Position numbers and translations under genes: made by a program
Shown: positions 22,028 through 32,294 of the stretch, in pieces
Layout of the letters: every line of letters starts with the position of its first letter
Position numbering within the stretch: position 1 is the first letter of the stretch
Assembly (NCBI RefSeq): GCF_000715075.1
Contig: NC_134094.1
Span: forward strand, 81,979,120 to 82,043,119
Direction of reading: 5' to 3'
DNA: 64,000 nt
Source of the DNA: Nicotiana tabacum
Lineage: Eukaryota > Streptophyta > Magnoliopsida > Solanales > Solanaceae
The notes under the pieces: generated by a model
Databases searched by the model: none
What the model was told of the DNA's origin: nothing
Seen by the model: only the letters and a program-made list of their open reading frames with translations

Positions 22028-25024
22028 TGTGATGACCCAAAATATCATCTTTAAATTTGATAATTAATTCTATCTTCTAAGACCTCGAAAAGCACTATTT
22101 ATCACTCCTCGACTTGCGTGTACAGTCCGTACAATTTTTCGGAAAGTTTTTATGTGAAAAATGGATTAAAATGTGAAATAGAGCTTTAAAACTTAACTGA
22201 GTTGACTTTGGTCAACATTTTGAGCAAAAAAACTTGGATCAGTATTTTGACAGTTCCGGTAGGTCCGTATCGTAATTTGGGACTTGGGCGTATACCCGGA
22301 ATCGAATTCTGAGGTGCCTAGCCCGATATATGGAATTTTGATGAAAAATTAAAAGTTTGAAAGCATAATGATTTTTAAGAATTTATTGATGTTGGATTTA
22401 TTAACACCGAGTCCGTATTTTGGTTCCGGAGGCTGGTATAGGTCTACTATGATATTTATGACTTGTCTGCCGAATTTGGTGAGAATCGGAGTTAATTTGA
22501 CGTGATTCGGACGTTCGGTCTTAAAAATATAAGTTTTAAAGTTTTCCTAAAAATTTCCTTTGATTTGGTGTCCAATTCGTAGTTCTAGGTGTTATTTTGG
22601 TGACCTGATCGCGCGAGCAAGTTCGTATGATGTTTTAGGACTTATGTGCATATATGGTTTGGAACCCCGAGGGCTCGGGTGTAATTCGGATCAGGATCGA
22701 CGCATTTTGGAACCATGAAACTGCTGAACCTGCTGCAACTGGTTTCCTTCTATGCGATCGCGTGACTGTGTCCACGATCGCGAAGGCTTAATGGTCACTG
22801 ATGAAATTTGTGCTATGCGATCGCAGAGTGACAGCAGGCAAAGCACCGCGAACACGAGGGCCAAGCCGTGTTCGCGTAGAAGGAATGAGGCAGAAGCTGA
22901 AGCACAAAATTTATGCTATGCGATCACACAAGGTCGTCCGCGATCGCGGAAGGCTGAGAAGTTGTGCTTCGCGTTCGCATAAGCCCTTACGCGTTCGCTT
23001 AGAGCAAAAAGCTGGGCAGTCAAAATGTGCTTCGCGATCGTGAAGCCATTCCCGCGATCGGGAAGAGTAAAATGAACCTGGGCAAAAGTTGTTCTACGTG
23101 ATCGCGAACAAATTTCTGCTATCGCAATGAGTAAAAATCTGAAAAAACAGAACTTAAGTTCTAGAAATGGGATTTCGACCCATTTTCAACCATTTTCAAT
23201 TTTTGAGCTCGGGAAAGGCGATTCTTGGGCGATTTTCACGGAAAAATATTGGGATAAGTGTTCCTTATCCTATATTGATTATATTTCATGATTCCATACT
23301 CATTTACATTATGAATCCGTGAATTTATGGAAGAATAATCAGATTTTTATAAAATCTTCCAAATATAAAATTTTAAGATTTGAAGGTCCATTTGACATCG
23401 GAATTAGATAATTTTTGTATAGTTGGACTCGTCTCGGAATGGGTGTTCGGATTTCATAAGTTTTTTCGAGATTTGAGATGTGGTTCCCACTGTCAAATAT
23501 TTTAATGAATTTCAAATTTTTATCCGAAAAATTAGTAAATTCATATGGAATTAATTCCTATGATTCGTATTGAGTATATTGAATTATTTATGAATAGATT
23601 TGAAGCTTTTGGAGATAAATTTAAAAGGAAAAGTTGTGGTCGAGTAATTGATTTGAATTTGCAAAGCGAAATAAGTGTTGTGGTTAACCTTGACTTGAGA
23701 AAATCGAACCCTTAAACTATTTGTTATGTGAAATGTATGTGAACGACGTATAGGAGAAGTGACGAGTGTCTATACGTGGTTAAATTAATTATTTGCATAA
23801 TTATTTAAAAATCATAAATTGTTCTAAGGCACGAATTAATTATTTTAATAATTATTTCTTTCTTATTCTTTGACAAATATTAATTCTTGAATTCCTGCAA
23901 TACTTATTACATACTATTTGATTTATGTGTATTAATTGCTACTTGATGTTTAGCATATTAAATATTAAACTGCCTATTTCTCCCTGATTTCCTTAATAAA
24001 TTATTATTTGTCATTGTTTGTTTCATAATTAAATCATAATTATTGTATGCTTGTTGTTTTAAAATTTTATATTAATTATTGCATTTATTGGGGCATTTTC
24101 TTCTATAAGAATTGGTAATGGATATATTGGAGGAGCGGGTTGCACGCCGTAACAGAATTGATTGAAATGAACATATTGGGGGATCGGGTTGCACGCTGCA
24201 ACAGACTTATTAAAAGTCCATATTGGGGGATCGGGTTGCACGCCGCAACAGACTTATTAAAAAGTCTATATTGGGGGATCGGATTGCACGCCGCAACAGA
24301 CTTATTTAAAAGTCTATATATATATATACTTGATTAAAATGAATATTGGAGGATTGAAAATGAATATATTGTGGAAGCATTTTGCACGGTGCAACAAAAA
24401 TTGGTTGAAATAATAATTGGTTATGACTGCTGAGTTGGCTTCAACTATTATAAATGAGTTACCTGATTTATTTCTATTATTTGTTGTTGTTACTAATATT
24501 GCGTACATGTTAATGTAAGTGACCCGCCTTAGCCTCGTCACTACTTCGTCGAGGTTAGGCTCAGCACTTACCAGTACATAGGGTCAGTTGTACTGATACT
24601 ACACTTTGCACTTCTTGTGCATATTTAGGAGTTGGTCCCAGCGGCACACCATAGACTTGCTCGGATTTCAGCTACCAGAGGAGACTTGAGGTATAACTGC
24701 ACTGCGTCCGCAGTTCTGAATTACACGTCTACTTTACTTTAGGTGTGTATTTGTTTCCAAATAGCTTTATTTTGTTCAGACCTTTATTTGTATTATTCTA
24801 GAAGCTCGTGCACTTGTGACACCAGTTCTGGGATGGTATTTAGACACCGCTATTATTATAGATTTTTTACTACATTTCAGACTTTGCTTCCGCATTTGTT
24901 TCTTTGATATTAATAAATTTAAAAATTATTTTAAAATGGGTAATATTATTCTAACGCTGGCTTCTTAGCAAGTAAAATGTTAGGCGCCATCACGGTCCGA
25001 AGGTGGAAATTTCGGGTCGTGACA
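22028..25024 (+). repeat. Element B 3' LTR
   Basis: It is a 2997-bp counterpart of 13772-16785 with the same ends. It keeps the GCGATCGC cluster (about 22745-23115) and the tandem units of roughly 56 bp (about 24115-24320). Differences from the 5' LTR are scattered substitutions and short indels. Confidence 0.93.
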
Positions 25025-25029
25025 TGTCG
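25025..25029. other. Target-site duplication, right copy (TGTCG)
   Basis: It is identical to 13767-13771. It continues into the remainder of D's 3' LTR (ACATCGACCCCTCG), showing that B inserted into that LTR. Confidence 0.9.
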
Positions 25030-26138
25030 ACATCGACCCCTCGCTATTACTTCTTCGAGGATAGACTAGCTACTTACTGGGTACGTATTGATTACGTACT
25101 CATACTGGCTCGAGCCCTAACACAAAACATGAAAACATGTATAATGACTTACAAAGAAAACTTTCTTATTTACCCACATCTTATATCCAAGAAATATTTC
25201 CTCTATTTTGAGATTTATTATGCAAACAAGCTTAAGGGCCGACCGCTATCCCTTAAATCGGGACTGCCAACCGAAAATCAATGAAGCCAAAGGGCTACAC
25301 CGACTCGATTTCGAGCAAGCACTCACTCGACCATTATGTCTACGGGCTACATTATTTCGAGTTCGAATCATTCACTCAACTACTAAGCCTACGGGCTACA
25401 TTATTTCGAGTTCGAATCATTCACTCAACCATTACGCCTACGGGCTACATTATTTCGAGTTCGAATCATTCACTCGACTACTAAGCCTACGGGCTACTTT
25501 TAATTCGAGTTCAAGCAAGCACTCACTCGACTATTAAGCCTACAAGCTACTTTTACTTCGAGTTCGAGCAAGCGCTCACTCGACCATTATGCCTACGGGC
25601 TATATTATTTCGAGTTCAAATCATTCACTTGACTACTAAGCCTATGGGCAACTTTCTTTTGTACTAATTGTGCAGGTAGTGAGACAGGTACATCGAGTGG
25701 TCACTCAGGCGCGTAGGCGTATCAGCTGGAGACTAAGTGGTGAATTGCTTTCCATGCTTCGACCCGTAGCACCCGGAGTCTCCTTCCCCCTATATTTATT
25801 GTATTCTATCTACTTTTATTTCAGACAGTAGTTGTAGTGGTTTTGTATATTTTATTAGATTCTCGTTCACTTGTGACACCAGATTTTGGGATTTTTTAGC
25901 AGATGTTTATGGTTCTATTTGATATTATATTATTTCGGTCTACGTTTTGTTCATATTCAGTCACTTGATGAAGATGATAGTATTTTATCATGTCCCCATA
26001 AGCTACTTCTGCTTAATTATTTTTATTACTGGATTTAAAAGTATTATGAGCGGTCGGTTTCAGTGACAATTTACTGTTGGATTACTAACGGCAGTGTTGG
26101 GCGCTATCACGACCTATGATTGGAATTGGGTTGTGACA
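25030..26138 (+). repeat. Element D 3' LTR, right part
   Basis: It continues the LTR interrupted at 13771 and ends GGGTTGTGACA at 26138. The words GTACGTATTGATTACGTACTC and TTTTATTAGATTCTCG resemble the other solo LTRs in the window read on the minus strand. It is itself interrupted at about 25109-25652 by Tat-type repeats. Confidence 0.75.
25109..25652 (+). repeat. Captured Tat 3'-UTR fragment with tandem repeats
   Basis: The first about 160 bp match the minus strand of 58440-58570 in element F (shared words ACATCTTATATCCAAGAA and GAGATTTATTATGC). The rest is about seven units of the roughly 50-bp repeat forming the array at 57240-58430, for example ATTATTTCGAGTTCGAATCA and CCTACGGGCTAC. 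The flanking LTR sequence (GTACTCATACT before and GTACTAATTGTGCAGG after) is continuous in related LTRs, so this is a secondary insertion. Frames at 25208-25537 come from the repeats and are not genes. Confidence 0.78.
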
Positions 26139-27900
26139 AGTACACTCTTAATCACATACTCTCGCTCACTTCTAACTTGTTATTATGACGCAGAAATAGC
26201 AGCCACTGCTTGCTTCCCTTTACTTTGGCTACTAGAGGCAGCCTCACTTCTATTCCTCTTCTTAGGTGGAGGTGCGGACGAGGCAACTTTAGATTTTGAC
26301 GAGGCCTTGGCCTTAGGTGGGGATTTAGTCTGAAGTGTAGGACACACCATATTTTGATACCTATCAACACACCAAATAGCAATTCATAAGCCACTAGATA
26401 TAGCATAAATGGATCGCAGCGACCCCAAATTTAAAGCTTTACCATATACTAATTGAACAAGTCATAGGTTACTCCGACTTTGCCTATATCAATAAAGCAC
26501 ATTAGCATATAACTTTGGCGCTACACTTAGTGAGCAAGCAATTGCAACCACACTTTATCAATCTACCTCAACTCAGGTGATCCACCCACACTAGAATTTC
26601 AAGTACAATATGCTCACATAACATACATAATTCAATCCCAAAGACTCGGGCTCCAGTTGGGAGTAAAATCGCCTTTGGGGCAATTTTTCAAGAATATGGC
26701 ATGAACAACTTTTGTGTGATTTTGTTTGCGGGTGAGGGATTGCCTCACCTTCCTAAATCGCCTTGGGAATTGAGTGTGGGACACTCTATCAAAACAACAA
26801 GATCTTGTATGGGGTAGGAGGGGTTGGGATTAATATCATTAGAATTTCACCATTATTGCATGATACAAAAGCTTACTAGCTTACATTTTCAATCTACCAT
26901 GGAGAGAGAGAGAAGAGAGAGGTAACCAAGTAGAAGCATACCTTGTTGAAACGTAGAGGAGAAGCAAAGATCATGGGGGCGGGTGAGGCATTGTTGTGCA
27001 TGCGTGTGATGTTGGTGTTGTGTTGGGAAGAGAGAGAGTGGGTTGTTTCCCATGTTGTGAGGGAAACTGGGGGAAGTATTGAAAGAACTAAGGGCAGAGG
27101 GGGTTTTAATTCGATGTGGGGCAGGTTATTTTTCTTTAAAGATTTTGGGTCAAAAATATATGTCAAAGGGGAGAACCACTTACCTGGGCGCCCACTGCGT
27201 AAGGCGGCATGGAAAGCAAGGAAGCTTGGCACGAGGCGAGGGGCAGCGCACCATCCTTGGCGCGATAAAGTTGGCGAGGTAGAGTGGGGGAGGGGAGGGG
27301 ATAAGCACATGACCCGCATTTAGGCACGAGGCCTTCTGTGCCTTAGAACGCGTGATGCGAGGGGTGGGGCACGGTTCTCAGATCAAGGCATCGCATAGCA
27401 TGGTGAAATCTGCGCTTTGGACCTTGCCCCACACTTTCCTGTGTTTTCCTGTCCATTTTCCATTCTTTTCACGTGCTCCCCCCCCCCCCACCAAAAAAAA
27501 ACCAACTCATAACCACTTTTTTCATCTGATTAGCTCTAAGACCTGGAAAAATATGTAAAAATCACACCAATCCAACTTGTTAGATCATGTAAAAATCAAA
27601 ATCAAGAAATAATCTCAACTACATCTAAACTAAAAATTGGATTGCCTCTCAACAAGTGCCTTTGTTAACATCATGGCATGACGAATACAACATCACCATG
27701 GGTTGCCTCCCATGAAGCACCTTATTTAACTTTGCGGCACGACTCAGGTTAATCCACCTCATGAATCCTTCAAGTAAATGGTTGAGATCACTCATTCCTC
27801 CTCAATCATGCCTTGATAATGCATCAATATTTTCCCATTGACTCGAAACTTATTGGTTTGATCATCTGATGCGACCTCCATTGGTCCCGAAGGAAACACC
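26139..27900 (-). other. Downstream (post-integrase) region of element C
   Basis: No intact gene is visible. On the minus strand, 26180-26330 reads as a Lys/Ser/Pro-rich segment (SPPKAKASSKSKVASSAP), perhaps the remains of an extra ORF after pol. Around 27640-27720 the strand carries GATTGCCTCTCAACAAGTGC-like sequence also found at about 41290 in element E. The ORFs at 26894-27558 overlap on both strands, have no recognisable domain, and lie in GC-rich sequence that also includes homopolymers of C and A (27478-27500). I do not treat them as genes. Confidence 0.5.
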
Positions 27901-27923
27901 TCTACTACACGAAACAATCCTTA

Positions 27924-28900
27924 TCATCTTGACATCAACTTGCCTGGAAACAACCTTAGTCTTGAATTATTCAATAATACCAAGTCTCCAGGCTTAAAAG
28001 TTTTCTCAAGAATATTCTTGAAGTGCATCATCTTCATTCTTTCTTTGTACAACCTGGTGCTCTTGAAAGCATGATAACGAAACTCATTATGTTCATGTAG
28101 CTCTGTGATTCTACTAATGCCAGTGGCTTCCATGTCAAGGTTCAATTTTTTTAATTCCCATAAAGCTCTGTGCTCTAGCTCTACCGGCTAGTGTGGCATG
28201 CCTTTCCAAACACCAATTTATACGGTGACATACCAATCAGAGTTTTGAAAATAGTGCGGTAAGCCCAGAGTGCATCATCCAACTTTCTTGCCCAATCAGT
28301 CCAATGACATTTACTATCTTGATTAAAACACTCTTGATTTCCGGTTGGACACTTCTACTAGCCCACTTATTTGCGGATGGTAGGGTGTGCAACTTCATGA
28401 CGAACTCCATACTTTTTCTAGCAATTTTGTAAAGGCTCTATTGAAGAAAAATGTTCCACCATTACTGATTATTGCTCTTGGAGTGCCAAACCGTGTGAAA
28501 ATATTCTTCCTCAAGAATCAAATTACTCCTTTAGCATCATTAGTTGGGAGTGAAACAACTTTTACCTACTTGGATACGTAGTCCATAACTACAAGTATAT
28601 ACTTGTTGACGTAGGAGTTAACGAATGGCCCCATGAAGTCGATTCCATATACATCAAATACATCCACCTCTTGAATTGGGTTCATGTCGACAGGAAATAT
28701 TTCCCGTCCTTTGTAATTCATCACATCCCTTTACCTAAAAATGCATATCTTTGAACAACGTCGGCCAATAGAAACTCGACTTCAACACTTTCGTTGTTAT
28801 CCTTACTCCTCCAAAATGGACATCATATGGGGATGCGTGACAAGCCTACAAAATAAAAGATTGTTCCATCTCGGGGATACTTCTACGGATTATGTTATCA
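27924..28900 (-). pseudogene. Integrase remnant of element C
   Basis: The minus strand at 27924-28145 encodes the integrase C-terminal part (YHAFKSTRLYKERMK ... FKPGDLVLLNNSRLRLFPGK), characteristic of Athila. Further upstream, 28180-28400 in changing frames gives [14 protein letters not shown] and [14 protein letters not shown], the end of the catalytic core. The rest toward 28900 is more decayed. It lies downstream of RNase H, as expected. Confidence 0.8.
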
Positions 28901-29139
28901 ACATATATCCTAAATAGATACAGCTCATCCCAAAAATACATTCGACAACCACAAAAGAACGTTTTCTTTTGTAGAGAGGACAAATCATAGGGAACAATAC
29001 CACTGCCAAATTATTTGCAATATCATCATGCCATGGTGTCTCATCAAGGCTTGTCGCTAACAATTATTCATCTGGATAAGTCTCCAAAATCTCTTATATC
29101 TCTACGTTCTTTTCGGTGCCCTCAATCCTAGACAAGTGA

Positions 29140-30200
29140 TATGTCACCTGGTTCTCCGTGAACCCTTTCGGTCACGGATTTTCGAATCAAATTCTTGTAG
29201 TAGTAATACCCAACTAATCATGTGTGGCTTTGACTCCTTCTTCTCAATCATGTACTTGAGAGCAGCATGGTCAATATAAACTATTACCTTTGATCCTATG
29301 AGATACGACCTAAACTTGTCGAATTCAAACACCACGGTTACCATCTCCTTCTAAGTCACTATGTAGTTGAGTTGTGCACTACTCAAGGTCCTTATTGCAT
29401 AGTAGATTGGATGCATGACTTTTTATTTGCTTTGTCCTAATATTACTCCTACTGTATAATCACAAGCATTACACATAAGCTCAAATAATTGCTCCCAATC
29501 AGGTGCAATGATGATGGGTGCAATCACCAATTTCTTCTTCAGCTCCTCAAATGCCAACCAGCATCAGAAAATAAAAAAGGGTGATCTTTTTCAAGTAATT
29601 TACATAACGGGTTAGCAATTTTAGAGAAATCTTTTAGAAATATCCTATAGAAACATGTGTGACCAAGTAAACTCCTTATTGCTTTTACCGAGGTGGGTGG
29701 TGGAAATTTCTAAATCACTTCAACCTTAGCATGGTCAACATCAATACCTTTTTTTGATACACGATACCCGAAGACTATACCTTCATGTACCATAAAATGA
29801 TATTTTTCTCAGTTTAGCACCAGTTAATCTCCATGCACCTCTTTAACACTCTTTTCAAATTTTTCAGGCATTCATCAAATGAGTTTTCCACTACTGAGAA
29901 ATCATACATTTAAACTTCCATAATATCCTCCACCATATCAGTAAAAATAACCATCATACATCTTCGAAATGTGGCGGGTGCATTGCATAGGCCAAACGAC
30001 ATTCTCCGGAAGGCATATATACTATACAGACAAGTGAATACCTTTTCTCTTTATCCTTAGGGGCAAAATATATCTAATTGCACCTCGAGTATCCATCCAA
30101 GAAACAAAAGTGAGACCTTCCAGCCAACCTATCCAACATCCGATCAATGAATGGCAAAAGGAAAATGATTTTTTCAGGTGGCTTTATTCAGTTTCCTATA
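29140..30200 (-). pseudogene. RNase H and RT C-terminal remnant of element C
   Basis: At 29144-29344 the minus strand encodes [27 protein letters not shown], the RNase H domain of Athila-type pol. Sequence from 29400 to 30200 reads in several frames as RT palm and connection, for example around the thumb and RNase H junction, with stops throughout. No continuous frame survives. Confidence 0.75.
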
Positions 30201-31640
30201 ATCCATGCAGATTCGTCAACCCGTGACTATTCTAGTTGAGAAACTCATTGTTCTCGATTTCCACTACAATCATCCAACCTTTTTTCGGAACACATTGAAC
30301 TGGGCTAACCCAATTGTTGTCAAAGATGGGGAATATGATCCCCGCATCCAACCACTTTACCACCTTATTTTTCACTTCTTTCATATTTAGCTTCAGCTTT
30401 CTTTGATGTTCTCTGGAAGGTTTGTGTCCATCCTCCAGTAGAATCTTGTGCATATAAAAAGCTGGATTGATACCCCTTATGTTAGCAATGGTCCAACCAA
30501 TAACAGTCTCGCACTCATTCAAAACTTGCAAAATTGTTCTACCTGCACATCTAACAAACCAGATGAGATAATACCTAGTAAAATGGAGTTAGATCCTAAG
30601 AAGGCATACCTGAGGTGGGTTGGAAGCGGCTTAAGTTCCAACTGCGGAGACTCCTCTATTGATGGCTTGGTCGGAGGTGTCTTCCTCACCTCTAAGTGTA
30701 AGAGTTCAAAATGAGGTTTCCTTTTCCAAAATCCTTGGCCTTCAAGGTCCAAAATCCATTCTTCCAAGTTCTCACCACCCATCTTTTCTAGGTTCATTAA
30801 GCATGCTTCAAATGGATCTCTAGAATGAAGAGCTCCATCCTCCTTTTGTAAAATCACATCAACAACTTCCACTAATGAACAAATTACAAATTCACTAGGT
30901 CTCCTCATAGAGTATTGCACATTGAATATGATCTCTTCATTATCAATTTTATCTTAAATTAACCAGCCTTACAATCTATCAATGCTCTTCCAGTGGCTAA
31001 GAATGGCCTTCCTAATATTATAGGTATTTCTTGAACAACCCGGCAGTCAAGAATGACAAAATATTCAGGAAATACAAACTTTTCCACTTGAACAAGCACA
31101 TCATCAAGAATTCATGTCGGCCTATTCACTGTTCAATCGGCCAATTGCAACAATATAGAGATCTATCTGGCTCTACCAATACCCAACTTCGTATAAATAG
31201 CCAAAGTAATCAAGTTAATACTCGCCCCCAAGTCAAAAAATGATTTGCAAAAGCAAAACTTCCAATTGTGCATGAAATTGTGAAACTTCCAGGATCAAAC
31301 AACTTTTGAGCCATAGGCTTCATCACCACAACACTGTAAGTTTGGGTCAAAGTCATAGTAGAGAGGTCCTGGAAGTAAAACTTTCTAGACATCAAATCTT
31401 TATCAACTTTGCATAGCCTGGCATTTTCCTCAAGGCATCTATCAGAGGAATATTCAATTGAATTTGCCTTAGTATTTCCATGAACTTCTTGTATTGATCG
31501 TCTTTCTTATGCTTTGCTAGCCTTTGCGGGAATGGCACTGGGAGTCGCTTCTGGCCACTCAACTGTATATTTTTCTGCTTGGGCACCTTTTCTAGAACTT
31601 CTTCTTGAGGTTGTTCAACTTTTTTGTCTTTAGCATTATC
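30200..31640 (-). pseudogene. RT N-terminal, linker and protease remnant of element C
   Basis: Minus-strand pieces are 30232-30531 (RT start: HKILLEDGHKPSREHQ then WLDAGIIFPIFDNNWVSPV), 30519-30920 (pre-RT linker), 31210-31395 (protease neighbourhood) and 31392-31586 (gag-protease linker, KLPVPFPQRL-like sequence). All are read in shifting frames. The order is that of Athila gag-pol. Confidence 0.78.
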
Positions 31641-32289
31641 ACTCTATGCTTGTTCAATTATCACCTTTGTCAACCCCGTCGATTCATCAATGTCAAGTGG
31701 CACTGATGTTGGCCTAATTGAGTTTCAATGCCTCTAATAGTTGAGTCATGTGCAACTTTCTTCTCTTGCATTATTCCATTAGAACCAATAATCTGCTATA
31801 GCATCCCCTTGATTTTGGCCATGTTACTATCTTCTTTCCTAGCCACCTATTGTTGCTATGGTTGTTGATAAGTCAATTGTTGTTGTTGTTGTTAATTATA
31901 CCCTGGTTGTCGTAGGTAGGGATCCTCTGCCCCTATGGTCATGCACCCCCAGGATTGTAAATGTACTACTACTCGTCGGGTCTATATTATTGGTTTTGTT
32001 GTCCCCACTACTATCCACCTTGTCTCTGTCCCCATAAATTTTCACATAATTCATATCCTTAGTAAATCTCTAATTATCACCCTCTCCACTCCACGAGCAC
32101 ACATATGGCTGATTAATGCATAGTGTACATAGTCCTCCATTTGTTGTGTCTACAATGTGTACCTGTTTTGTGCCCCCTATCATCAATTTTCTTTGTCAGC
32201 GGACTCATTTGGGTCATCAGAGTGGCATTACTTTCAGCATTTGTATTGTTTGGGTCAAGAGCGACCGAATGAACAATTGGGGTGGGGGT

Positions 32290-32294
32290 CATAT
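32290..32294. other. Target-site duplication, left copy (CATAT)
   Basis: CATAT precedes the solo LTR start at 32295 and recurs at 35183-35187. The right copy shares its CA with the last two bases of the LTR. Confidence 0.65.

Larger units (their letters stand above)
13772..25024 (+). mobile_element. Structurally complete Tekay/Del-like chromovirus (element B)
   Basis: This 11.25-kb Ty3/gypsy element has two long LTRs (13772-16785 and 22028-25024), exact TGTCG target duplications, a PBS, a PPT and gag-PR-RT-RNase H-integrase-chromodomain in the usual order. Position of integrase after RT and a C-terminal chromodomain identify a chromovirus. The LTRs look very similar across their whole length, suggesting insertion later than that of element D, which it interrupts. 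The coding region has several nonsense and frameshift changes, so it should be non-autonomous today. Confidence 0.93.
531..26138 (+). mobile_element. Degenerate Tekay/Del-like chromovirus (element D) with internal inversion and nested insertions
   Basis: This is a Ty3/gypsy chromovirus reconstructed from its parts: LTR start at 531-684, inverted block 685-11424 carrying the rest of the 5' LTR, PBS, gag and pol on the minus strand, PPT remnant at about 11432-11453, and 3' LTR from 11454 to 26138. The 3' LTR is split by element B (13772-25024) and by a Tat repeat fragment (about 25109-25652). The integrase and a C-terminal chromodomain place it in the chromoviruses. Coding parts carry many stops and lost catalytic residues, so it is dead. 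Flanks are CAAGA on the left and, only if the terminal CA is counted twice, CAAGT on the right, so the target duplication is uncertain. Confidence 0.72.

Noticed and set aside
26180..26330. env-like gene of an Athila element
   Set aside because: Only a short Lys/Ser/Pro-rich stretch is readable on the minus strand; there is no signal peptide, transmembrane segment or continuous frame.
26894..27558. Plus and minus ORFs of 67-141 codons
   Set aside because: There is no recognisable domain, mutual overlap on opposite strands, and a position in the post-pol region of Athila element C.
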